DNA of 64,000 nt, taken from contig NW_026516666.1 of NCBI RefSeq assembly GCF_025766255.1, positions 682,001-746,000 on the forward strand, written 5' to 3'. This document shows positions 34,074-43,850 of this stretch, in pieces; the first letter of the stretch is position 1, and each line of letters opens with the position of its first letter. The notes below the pieces were generated by a model. It was not told the origin of the DNA. It searched no databases and was given only the letters and a program-made list of their open reading frames with translations. Origin of the DNA: Zychaea mexicana. Taxonomy: Eukaryota > Mucoromycota > Mucoromycetes > Mucorales > Lichtheimiaceae. The position numbers and the translations under genes were made by a program.

Positions 34074-34835
34074 ATCAACTACTGAGACGCCCGTACTGCG
34101 CCGCACACTGGTCGGCCACCGCTGCTCCTATATAGAGTACAAAGAGTGAAGGGTGAGGAAACTATTATGAAGCGATGATCTGGTATATTGAAATTTGAAA
34201 AATATATACCTCACACCATCAAAACTTCAAAACTTGTCTTTGCCACTTGAAGACGCTTCTCGTCTAATGAAAAAATGATATGGCAAACATTAGCTATTCA
34301 TCTCTTGTAATCATACCAGGTAACAACGGAGTGTATCGGATGTACGTACCTTATTCTGGGCATGGAGTCCAGCTAAAGCGCACGAAGGCGCTTTGTCAAA
34401 TAAATAGGGCGGAAACGGAGGAAGTTTTGATCATGGCGGAGGCAGAGTGGCGGTAAAAAGGACAAAAGGGGAATGACCTGTCAAAGTCAACGAAACGCAG
34501 TCAGTAACCATGATACACGCTATACGCGCCACAGCCAATAAATTAAGTGTGAGAGATAAGCTTACCAGTATTTTTTATGTTTTAAAATGTTTTTGTGTTT
34601 TTGCTTTTGTGGTTTTTTTAGAGGTTTTTTGTGATGCTTTTTTGCTTTTTTTTTCAGAGGTTTTTGTAATGCTTTTCTGCTTTTTTTTCGGGTTTTCTGG
34701 TGTTTTCTCGTCGTACGGCACTGCAATAAAAAAAGAAAAGAAGAAAAGAGCCTAAAAGAGTCAACAATTAGTTTATAACAGGTACTCGTCAATCTAACCA
34801 AGACTGATAAAACAAGGTCAAGTACTTACTTTTTT

Positions 34836-35492
34836 TTACCACGAATAAACCGGCCAGTAGATTACCTTGAGGGGCGGGGTGGGTTCCCACTCCATCTCAT
34901 CTCCTTCACCGGTCTTCCACTCCGTATCCACCGACTGCTCCTCAACGTCTTCCATTTCAACATCTTCGTTGAAATCAAGCAAGGTGGGAACATATTGTTC
35001 CTCCTTCTGCTGTTGCTGCGGTGGTATTGTTGGCAGAACATCCTCCATTTCAACATCTTCGTCGAAATAAGGCTGTTGCTGCGGTGGTGGTGTTGGTGTG
35101 GGAGGGGAAGGGGAGAGTGGCGGTGGCGAGACATGCAACCATTGTTGCTGCACCTGCTGTATTTTCTCAATCCGCAACTGCTTGCGCTCACTTTCCTGTT
35201 CATTTCTCTTTGCCATCAACTTTCCAAGCACGGTATTGATTGGCGTTGGGGCAGCCGAGGGCTCCTCACGCTTTGCGGGAGCTGCAGGTGCTGATGGAAC
35301 TGCAGGTGGTGGGGTACTTGCGGGTGCGAGTGATGTAGGAGGTGGCTGCAATGATGCCGTTAATGCTCCATGTCGAGCTCGATTGAAGCGTCTGACAGGA
35401 TTTTTAAAGACTCTGTCAGTCATGCTTTGCGGTTGGGGTTGCTGCTGTTGCGGTTCCTTGTAAATGAGTTGTAGCTTTGTGGGCGGGAACAT
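34836..35492 (-). CDS. Low-complexity Pro/Gln/acidic protein, copy A
   Basis: An open frame of 218 residues starting MFPPTKLQLIYKEP, with a basic segment (VFKNPVRRFNRARHG), Pro/Ala linkers, a charged helix (GKLMAKRNEQESERKQLRIE) and two copies of F(D/N)EDVEMEDV. A donor GTAATC after PPLK at 34865 and an acceptor before 34720 could add a very Lys-rich exon (about 34580-34720), so the true end is uncertain. The composition suggests a nuclear or chromatin-related disordered protein; no domain is recognised. The second copy is at 40233-40889 with one Ser/Ile difference. Confidence 0.5.
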   Translation of the reverse strand: MFPPTKLQLIYKEPQQQQPQPQSMTDRVFKNPVRRFNRARHGALTASLQPPPTSLAPASTPPPAVPSAPAAPAKREEPSAAPTPINTVLGKLMAKRNEQESERKQLRIEKIQQVQQQWLHVSPPPLSPSPPTPTPPPQQQPYFDEDVEMEDVLPTIPPQQQQKEEQYVPTLLDFNEDVEMEDVEEQSVDTEWKTGEGDEMEWEPTPPLKVIYWPVYSW

Positions 35493-35546
35493 TATGGTAG
35501 CGAGCTAAAGAAGAAGAAAAAAAGAGGCACGCGTCAATCTCGAAAT

Positions 35547-35672
35547 TTATTGCCCCGCTGTTTGGGCAGACGGAGCTTCAACCCTTTTCTTCTTGCGCAT
35601 TACCATTACCTCACGCTCCCTAATGTGTTCTCTGTAAGAGCTATTTTGCGACACTGAGCTCCCTTGTCTATG
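35547..35672 (-). other. Coding-like terminal exon, unit 1
   Basis: A minus-strand frame ends at TAA 35547-35549 and reads HIREREVMVMRKKKRVEA, then PSAQTAGQ. A TACAG acceptor lies just upstream at about 35673. The copy is at 40944-41069. It looks like the last exon of a gene whose other exons I could not place; it sits immediately upstream of the low-complexity gene and could be its 5' neighbour's end. Confidence 0.3.
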
Positions 35673-36003
35673 CTGTATACGTAAAGTAAGCTAGTCACTG
35701 GTACATAATTAGCAGCTCATTGAGTTCTCCACATCACAAGGCGAAATGGTGCCTTTTTTTCTTTTTGCGCGGCGATGATATCTTTTGTCCAATGAAAGTT
35801 CCGTTCATGCAAACGGAGGTTGGACCTGCAGTAACATAATGATAAGATACTCTCGACATATAGACTAGCCAAGAATACAAGGCCGTGTCTTTAAAAATAT
35901 GACTCATGATTTATGCTTGTTTTGATAGTAAAGGCTTAAGAATAAGATCGACGACTGTTTAAACTTCTAATATCTTCTAGACAAGTTTTTATGAGTGAGC
36001 TTT

Positions 36004-36660
36004 TTATGTTTTAAAGAACAGGCGTTGCATGTAGTTCACTTGCTTCTTGTCCAGAGTGTGGGTAGACTTCCAACTACATGTGTACTGTATACAATGTGAT
36101 CCTGCTGCTACCCATAAACAAGAAGCGGCATGCTTACGCGTCTCTGATAGTTGGCGCCAAAAGAGCACCGGACAGCAATATGCATACACGGAAGAATTTA
36201 CGGTCAACGGCAACAGCAGCCGGCTTGGATTGCAACGCGTCATTTCGCCTACATCAAACCAAGCAAAAGCAATTGACTATCATCAAGTACAAAGACGATC
36301 AGGCTTTTTTTGCCTGTTTTTAAAATACTTAAAAGAATGGGTATATTGAAAATCTTCTACATTTCAAAATAACATGTACAATCGCTACACTAGTCTTATC
36401 TCGCTCTTCTCTGAACTACTAATCGGGCCATTGATAAACATCATCATCTAGCAAATAACGCAACTTACGCGCTACGCATGATAATGTATACTTGTAATCA
36501 GAAGCATTATATGGAGCGAGACACGTACTCACAGTCTGCGAACTATCATAAACATGGGTTACAACAAAAACGCAGGAACAGTGGCAGAAATACTTTCAAA
36601 ACGCAGCAGTGTAGACAATGTGACGTATTTTACGAATCGTGGCAGAGTGTATCCAAACTG
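36004..36660 (-). pseudogene. F-box gene 3' remnant at end of unit 1
   Basis: Matches the 3' part of the F-box gene region in unit 2 (about 41400-42000) with many substitutions and indels. Shared features include the segment read as DKKQVNYMQRLFF (unit 2: DKKQVNYM with changes after it) and the stretch near 36590-36630 that matches 41940-41985. The F-box and leucine-rich exons are absent here, so this is the truncated end produced by the duplication junction. Confidence 0.6.
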
Positions 36661-36721
36661 ATGATGGGTGACTTTTCATAAAAAGATAACCCTCATCCGC
36701 TTACCAATCCTAGTTTAAAAT

Positions 36722-36940
36722 ATGGAAATAGTGGAGCAGCTCCTCAGCTCACTGGGCAACATGCATGGAGAACCATCGACCCGTATTCAGTCGCTTAAAT
36801 TGTATCTGATGTTAGAAAAGAATTGCAGCACCACTACTACAATTGCTGCATCCGCTGCTGTGTTGTTTACGCATCTTGTGAATCTTCTAATTCGTTGCAA
36901 GCTTGTTTTAGAGATTGATGCTACTGTTGCCGGTTTTTAA
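36722..36940 (+). CDS. Hypothetical frame across the duplication junction
   Basis: A 72-codon frame with a good-looking start (MEIVEQLLSSLGNMHGEPST) lies where the F-box remnant of unit 1 meets the left flank of unit 2. Its second half lies in the duplicated left flank and its first half is unique to the junction. It could be a chance frame or a chimera. Confidence 0.2.
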   Translation: MEIVEQLLSSLGNMHGEPSTRIQSLKLYLMLEKNCSTTTTIAASAAVLFTHLVNLLIRCKLVLEIDATVAGF

Positions 36941-37193
36941 GGTCCAAATGGCTTCCGCCTTCGCAACATCCAGTGTTTCTAGTTTCTCGTTGGTAGCCTT
37001 TGAGATTTTGGTTGCCTTGGGTATCGCCTCTTCTTACGTCTCCCGCACTGCTCCTGTGTAGCTCTTTATTTCTTTTAAACTATTTTCTCTCTCCATTTGT
37101 TTTTGCAGGGGCTATCATTGCTTGGACAATAACTTGCTAACCATTGTGAGGGGTACCGTTGGACGTGTAAAGTAATATACACCTTTCTGTTGC

Positions 37194-37478
37194 ATGGGTA
37201 GCCTTCACTTCTTAATGCAAACAAAACCGCGTGAGCTCGATTCGTATAAATTACATATCCTAGTTGCATTTTCAACGTCCATGCTGACCGTGATGGTCGT
37301 GTACATATGTCTATTGTTCTCAGCATGTCTCGCTGTTTGTTGGTATCCCTTGCAACGCGCATTGTATGAGTCTCCTCCACCAGAAATAGACCAGTCAAGT
37401 ATACAGGAAGTCTTGAGACAGCGCAAGAACAAAAGAACAAGAAGAGCAATATCGATAGCTTTGACATACAGTCTCTGA
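37194..37478 (+). CDS. Hypothetical membrane-like short frame, unit 2 copy
   Basis: Counterpart of 31831-32082. The diverged first half is more hydrophobic (VYICLLFSACLAVCW) and has extra codons, while the last 40 codons are identical because they fall inside the core. Two copies that stay open across indels hint at coding, but nothing else supports it. Confidence 0.2.
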   Translation: MGSLHFLMQTKPRELDSYKLHILVAFSTSMLTVMVVYICLLFSACLAVCWYPLQRALYESPPPEIDQSSIQEVLRQRKNKRTRRAISIALTYSL

Positions 37479-38643
37479 TTATCACCACCATCATGTCTCA
37501 ACATCAACAACAGATGATATCCACTATTACTCCTCACACAAACAGAGCAGTTTTGGAGTGCGATTATAGATAAAGATTGGAAAGCATAGCTTGAGACCTG
37601 GAAGAGTATATACGTATGCGCATCCATTGGTAAAATAAATGATGGGGCATACTATTGCTGTGCCTTCTGATTCTGAAGGCTCTAATACCGACTTGCTGCT
37701 GCTGTTTACAGTCAATAAGTTGTATCAAGCAACGCATTGATGCATTATCACTTTAGCCACCGTGGTGCATACCATACACACATAGGTTTCAATTCAATAC
37801 TGGCACTTTATATTTCAAATACTGTATCTCAGGTACAACCAAAAGTAAAAATGTAAGTGAAATAAGAGAAAACAGAATTTTTGTTATGCAATGCTTTATT
37901 ATTAAAAATGAAATGTAATGCATCGCGGAGCAGGCGGACATGACCAAAGGTATTCATGTTGTAGTATTTATGACTATGAACGTTTGCAGAAAAAAAAAGA
38001 TGGTATGTTAGTCGCTTCCATCCAACATTTTTCAGCAGACTCTGTATTCGCAATCCATACGTACCTTTTGTATATGCTGCATCTCACTATGCGGTGTTTG
38101 GGAGGGTAATATCATGGATTGGAAAATCACACTGTAAATCTGTCGGTGATTCCATCCTATTGGATCGTAAAGCCGCACTGTATATGCGTCGGCAGCTCCA
38201 TCCTTTTCTGTTTTTTGTTTGTTTGTTGTTTTCCCCTACAAGATCGATACAAACATAGCGTTAGATGATCAGTCAATCGAAACTTAAAGTGGCGTTTGAA
38301 CAATGCAGAAAGTAACTTACCGGTGATATTGTTTGTAGAATGTATGTGATAATGTGATGCATAATATGAATGATGTTTAAGAGATTTCCTTGGTTCATGT
38401 CCGCTGCTCATTCAAGTATCGCAATTGTATGGTATGGTATTTCTTTTGCTAAATGCTCGACCTCAATCAGCGACGCGATCCTTGGTTGTGTTCTCAGAGA
38501 GTGGCACCATGAGACCACCGACCCGAAGAATATAAACTCGCTGCCTTCACCAGAATAGCACACGCGTGCTACACTGGGCTTGTGGGCCACCATACACCCA
38601 CCCATGGCCTGCAAGGCCATCATAGGCGCCCCAGCAGATGACC

Positions 38644-39470
38644 TCTAAGGCACATGGCAAGTGTTGCGGTGGTGAGCATTGGCATTGACGTTTGTGCTGT
38701 ATGCATCTCAGCGTGTCTTTGAACTGTGCGGTAAGTGCATGGCAGTGGAGATATTGACGGTGTCATTTGGGAACTGTGTCGTGCAGGGAGAGTTGAGGGG
38801 TGTGAGAACAATGCGGCTTGGATCTGAGGGGGTTGGGGCAGTGGAAGGCAATGTGATCTGGTGTGGTTATCTGGGCTTTGGGATGCAACATCATCTGTTT
38901 TTGTAGGTAGTCCAAGACCGGGAATCGGGAAAAATCTACACATGGCTAGAATGGCTTGAACATCCTAGCCAGAACACTCATCCCTTATAACGACTTTTTT
39001 TTCCCGAGCTTCAGCTGCGAAGAAAGAAGAGCCGCTATAAGGGATGCTTCCAGAACATCTATCGTTAGTGATTTCTGAATGTAATACCGATAATAGTACA
39101 GATCCACACGTTTTTCTATAGTTACCAACCAAACAAATAAGTCTGTACATACCATCATTGTCGCCAAAGGACTGCCTTGTATATCTCTGCTGTTCTTCTT
39201 ATCTTGGACTACCTACAAAAACAGATGATGTTGCATCCCAAAGCGCAGATAACCACACCAGATCACATTCCCTTCCACTGCCCCAACCCCCTCAGATCCA
39301 AGTCGCATTGTTCTCACACCCCTCAACTCTCTCTGCAGGACACAGTTCCCAAATGACACCGTCAATATCTCCACTGCCATGCACTTACCGCACAGACACG
39401 CTGAGATGCATACAGCACAAACGCCAATGCCAATGCTCACCACCGAAACACTTGCCATGTGTCTTAGAGA
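38644..39470. repeat. Long inverted repeat (foldback), unit 2
   Basis: Second copy of the foldback structure. Arms are at about 38644-38917 and 39202-39470. One arm has a one-base insertion (CCCC to CCCCC near 39289), which also changes the reading frame of the arm and argues against a protein role. Confidence 0.85.
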
Positions 39471-40232
39471 ATCAACTACTGAGACGCCCGTACTGCGCCG
39501 CACACTGGTCGGCCACCGCTGCTCCTATATAGAGTACAAAGAGTGAAGGGTGAGGAAACTATTATGAAGCGATGATCTGGTATATTGAAATTTGAAAAAT
39601 ATATACCTCACACCATCAAAACTTCAAAACTTGTCTTTGCCACTTGAAGACGCTTCTCGTCTAATGAAAAAATGATATGGCAAACATTAGCTATTCATCT
39701 CTTGTAATCATACCAGGTAACAACGGAGTGTATCGGATGTACGTACCTTATTCTGGGCATGGAGTCCAGCTAAAGCGCACGAAGGCGCTTTGTCAAATAA
39801 ATAGGGCGGAAACGGAGGAAGTTTTGATCATGGCGGAGGCAGAGTGGCGGTAAAAAGGACAAAAGGGGAATGACCTGTCAAAGTCAACGAAACGCAGTCA
39901 GTAACCATGATACACGCTATACGCGCCACAGCCAATAAATTAAGTGTGAGAGATAAGCTTACCAGTATTTTTTATGTTTTAAAATGTTTTTGTGTTTTTG
40001 CTTTTGTGGTTTTTTTAGAGGTTTTTTGTGATGCTTTTTTGCTTTTTTTTTCAGAGGTTTTTGTAATGCTTTTCTGCTTTTTTTTCGGGTTTTCTGGTGT
40101 TTTCTCGTCGTACGGCACTGCAATAAAAAAAGAAAAGAAGAAAAGAGCCTAAAAGAGTCAACAATTAGTTTATAACAGGTACTCGTCAATCTAACCAAGA
40201 CTGATAAAACAAGGTCAAGTACTTACTTTTTT

Positions 40233-40889
40233 TTACCACGAATAAACCGGCCAGTAGATTACCTTGAGGGGCGGGGTGGGTTCCCACTCCATCTCATCTC
40301 CTTCACCGGTCTTCCACTCCGTATCCACCGACTGCTCCTCAACGTCTTCCATTTCAACATCTTCGTTGAAATCAAGCAAGGTGGGAACATATTGTTCCTC
40401 CTTCTGCTGTTGCTGCGGTGGTATTGTTGGCAGAACATCCTCCATTTCAACATCTTCGTCGAAATAAGGCTGTTGCTGCGGTGGTGGTGTTGGTGTGGGA
40501 GGGGAAGGGGAGAGTGGCGGTGGCGAGACATGCAACCATTGTTGCTGCACCTGCTGTATTTTCTCAATCCGCAACTGCTTGCGCTCACTTTCCTGTTCAT
40601 TTCTCTTTGCCATCAACTTTCCAAGCACGGTATTGATTGGCGTTGGGGCAGCCGAGGGCTCCTCACGCTTTGCGGGAGCTGCAGGTGCTGATGGAACTGC
40701 AGGTGGTGGGGTAATTGCGGGTGCGAGTGATGTAGGAGGTGGCTGCAATGATGCCGTTAATGCTCCATGTCGAGCTCGATTGAAGCGTCTGACAGGATTT
40801 TTAAAGACTCTGTCAGTCATGCTTTGCGGTTGGGGTTGCTGCTGTTGCGGTTCCTTGTAAATGAGTTGTAGCTTTGTGGGCGGGAACAT
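40233..40889 (-). CDS. Low-complexity Pro/Gln/acidic protein, copy B
   Basis: The same 218-residue frame as 34836-35492, with one visible amino-acid difference (Ile instead of Ser in an Ala/Pro-rich linker). It carries the same basic N-terminal segment, helix and duplicated EDVEMEDV motif, and the possible Lys-rich downstream exon is conserved as well. Conservation here reflects recent copying of the whole core, so it is not independent evidence for function. Confidence 0.5.
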   Translation of the reverse strand: MFPPTKLQLIYKEPQQQQPQPQSMTDRVFKNPVRRFNRARHGALTASLQPPPTSLAPAITPPPAVPSAPAAPAKREEPSAAPTPINTVLGKLMAKRNEQESERKQLRIEKIQQVQQQWLHVSPPPLSPSPPTPTPPPQQQPYFDEDVEMEDVLPTIPPQQQQKEEQYVPTLLDFNEDVEMEDVEEQSVDTEWKTGEGDEMEWEPTPPLKVIYWPVYSW

Positions 40890-40943
40890 TATGGTAGCGA
40901 GCTAAAGAAGAAGAAAAAAAGAGGCACGCGTCAATCTCGAAAT

Positions 40944-41069
40944 TTATTGCCCCGCTGTTTGGGCAGACGGAGCTTCAACCCTTTTCTTCTTGCGCATTAC
41001 CATTACCTCACGCTCCCTAATGTGTTCTCTGTAAGAGCTATTTTGCGACACTGAGCTCCCTTGTCTATG
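40944..41069 (-). other. Coding-like terminal exon, unit 2
   Basis: Copy of the terminal-exon-like frame at 35547-35672, with the same stop and acceptor. The parent gene is not identified. Confidence 0.3.
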
Positions 41070-41925
41070 CTGTATACGTAAAGTAAGCTAGTCACTGGTA
41101 CATAATTAGCAGCTCATTGAGTTCTCCACATCACAAGGCGAAATGGTGCCTTTTTTTCTTTTTGCGCGGCGATGATATCTTTTGTCCAATGAAAGCTCCG
41201 TTCATGCAAACGGAGGTTGGACCTGCAGTAACATAAAATTTCTTAAAACACCCTCGACATATAGACTAGCCAAGAGTACAATGCCGTGTACTTTAAAAAC
41301 ATGACTCATGATTTATGCTTGTTTTAATAGTAAAGGCTTTAGAATAGGATCGACGACTGTTTAACTTCTAATATCTTCTAAACGGGTTTTTATGAGTGAC
41401 CTTTGTTGATTTAAAGAACGGGCGTCGCATGTAGTTCACTTGCTTCTTGTCCACGGTATGGGCAGACTTCCAACTACATGCGTGTATAATGTGATCCCGC
41501 TTCTACCCATAAGCACGAGAGCGGTATGTTCTCGCGTCTCTGGCAGATGACTCCAAAAGAGCACCGGACTGCAATATGCTTACATGGAAGAATTTCATGG
41601 TCAACGACAACATGACTTGCCATTGCAACCCGTCATATCGCCTATCAGACCGAGCAATTGACTATCATCGATTTCATGCTTTTGCTGTCTATTTTCAAAG
41701 CTTAACGATTGGGAACTCTAGAAACCTTCATCATCTTAGAATTGAATGTAAATACGCTACACTAATCTTATCTTGCTTCTCTGTGTGATATACTATGAAT
41801 CAGGCCATCAATATACGTCATAATAGAGCTAACGCAACTTGAGCTGCGCGAGATAATGCATCCTTGTTACTAAGAGCATTCCATGGAGCAGAGCATGTAC
41901 TGACATTCCGCGAACTAGACATGGG

Positions 41926-42949
41926 CTACAATAAAAACGCAGTAACAGTAGCAGAAATACTTTCAGCATGCAGCAGTGTAGACAATTTGACACATCTGAC
42001 GAATGTCGCCAACACCCTTATTGTAGCGCAGATCCAATTCTTGCAGTCCGTTTTGTACGTCAGGAGAGTACATTCCCGAAGGCACGACAGTGATAGGCAC
42101 AGCTTCCGGTCTGCGACGGTATAGGTCATGGCCCCAGTGTTCCAAAAACGCATGATTTGGCATTGCTGAAAGCGATGGAGACTCTGCAGTACAGCTTCAC
42201 AATTTAGGTAATTTGATGCATTGAGCCTTATCATCGCAATTTTGGAAACCCGGAGAGCAGCGCATCATTGGGCGGATTGCCATGCAGGTCTATGTTGAAG
42301 CTGTACAAGTGGGATAATTTAAAGTTTTCGGGTAATGTCCACTTTAACTGGATGTTAGAGGTCGTACGCACAGGTCCTTCAAAATTACAAGATGACTTGA
42401 GGTTCTGTAGATTGGGACAATGCTCGAGTACAGCCTGGATGGTAAGATGCAAGAAGTTGTTCAGCGTAAGCACGGTCAAGTTGTTGCCAAAAAGCTTTGG
42501 TAGTCGCAAAGAAGTGTCGATCTTCAGGAAGCTCTATGCTAAATGACCGTCATTATCATATCAGCAGTAAATGGCAGCTTTTGTGGTACACTTGTGTTGC
42601 ATTATTTACCCTCTTCGATATCGAGGCAGTCGTGATCGACCACAAACTGGACGGCTTGGGCACGAGGTGATCTTCTTCTTGTCATTAGACGAAGGGTACG
42701 AACTTCTGAGCCAGCAAAGTAATCGCCGTATGGGGCCAGGTCTTGTGGGACATCGTAATCTTCATCAGATATTTCCCGCCATACATCAGGTAGACGAAGG
42801 ATAGAATCGTAGCAAGTACGGCAAACTCTAGTTGCCCGGATACACTCTTTAAATGTGAGCTGAGAGAATATGTTTGATAAAACATCGTATGAAAAGTGTG
42901 CAATAAACGGCCCTTTTTCACTGTCAGGGTTGCTAACTTCCCAGGTCAT
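41926..42949 (-). CDS. F-box/LRR-type protein, 3' structure uncertain and possibly decaying
   Basis: The first exon (about 42608-42949) encodes an F-box: ISHF-like start, then LSNIFSQLTFKECIRATRV and CYDSILRLPDVWREI. It continues to CLDIEEG before a GTAAAT donor. A second segment (42231 to about 42530) is leucine-rich-repeat-like (NNLTVLTLNNFLHLTI, LEHCPNLQNL). Joining the two in the LRR frame with the visible acceptor passes through a TAG, so either the splice is different or the gene is broken. A third segment reads LQELDLRYNKGVGDIRQM and then meets TGA. F-box proteins recruit substrates to SCF ubiquitin ligases. The 3' part is duplicated in unit 1. Confidence 0.55.
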
Positions 42950-43850
42950 AGTGTATTTGCAAAAATAAGGATCTTTAAAGGAGGTGTTCCCACAAGTGTG
43001 GAATTTTCTTACAGAGAACTGGATTAAAAAATACTTTCCCCAACTTCGTGGCTGTTGTGGCTACAATAGTTTGTGACAAAGATTATCTTCATCGAATAAG
43101 CCATTTGTCTTGTTATACATAGCGACATGTGTTTTAGGGAAGACGGTTGAGGCAAAAATACGAGTCAATGGGGAGAAGAACGCGTGTCGTCTTTCATCTT
43201 TTACGTTTTACCACAGCCAGGGATAAGGACAGCAATTTAATTTTAACTTCATGCTATACGATACTATTACTGAAGCAGTAGCTTTCGCAAACGTAGTTGT
43301 ATGTTTTTACAAGATGAAAGAAGAGTTGGAAGACAATGAAAGCATCAGTGTTATGCCGCTTTAGTATAGCCAATCAGCTCTCAACAGGACTACGACGATA
43401 GTAACTTGCATGGCAGACAAATGACAGCGAATAGTTGGGACGCTGGGATGAGTCAAGGTCGACCATACTGGATGGATAAGGAATAACAAGTTCGAATATA
43501 AGCATGACATATACACATACACGAGTTTCTATAGTTGCGGAACCCTCAGAAACTACTGCTGCATCTGTTGCTGGACACTCACCTTTTCCGAGCGCATCCA
43601 GAGAGCCATCAGTGATGAATTATGATGTACATCATCTTTAGGTTTCTTGATGCTCTTAGACTTTCGCAGATTAAATGCTACTAGTGATTCATTTGGATGT
43701 ACAAGATTTCGCAAGTTTCATCGACTTGTTGGCACGCTCCGCTTAAATGTCGAGGACCGGGCTCTAATTTAAATTCAGAAAATGCAGACGGCAAAGCTGC
43801 GATGCTGGTCCTCTTTTTCTTCTTCTCACTCTGTATTTTACAACCTTTCA
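42950..43850. promoter_or_regulatory. Divergent spacer, F-box gene / ATG16
   Basis: About 900 bases between divergent genes. It has no recognisable gene or repeat. An in-frame ATG at 43782 could lengthen ATG16 by 23 residues, but I prefer the ATG at 43851. Confidence 0.4.

Larger units (their letters stand above)
31963..35839. repeat. Nearly identical duplicated core, copy A
   Basis: Matches 37359-41236 almost base for base over 3.88 kb. Differences I saw: one extra C in copy B near 39289, a C/A difference near 35316 (Ser to Ile in the low-complexity protein) and T/C near 35799. Identity stops abruptly at GCATTGTATGAG on the left and GTAACATAA on the right. Contents: unknown frames, a long inverted repeat and the low-complexity gene. 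Confidence 0.92.
31460..36660. repeat. Tandem duplication, unit 1
   Basis: Direct repeat with a spacing of about 5.4 kb to unit 2. Three zones: diverged left flank (31460-31962), a nearly identical core (31963-35839) and a diverged right flank (35840 to about 36660) ending in an F-box gene remnant. Corresponding positions are offset by 5396 up to about 33893 and by 5397 after a one-base indel there. The flanks match unit 2 with frequent substitutions and indels; in the core I saw only three differences. Confidence 0.92.
37359..41236. repeat. Nearly identical duplicated core, copy B
   Basis: Copy of 31963-35839, one base longer. See copy A for the differences and boundaries. Confidence 0.92.
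36850..42000. repeat. Tandem duplication, unit 2
   Basis: Second copy of the unit: diverged left flank 36850-37358, nearly identical core 37359-41236, diverged right flank 41237 to about 42000, which continues into the longer F-box gene. The outer limits are approximate because similarity fades. Confidence 0.9.
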
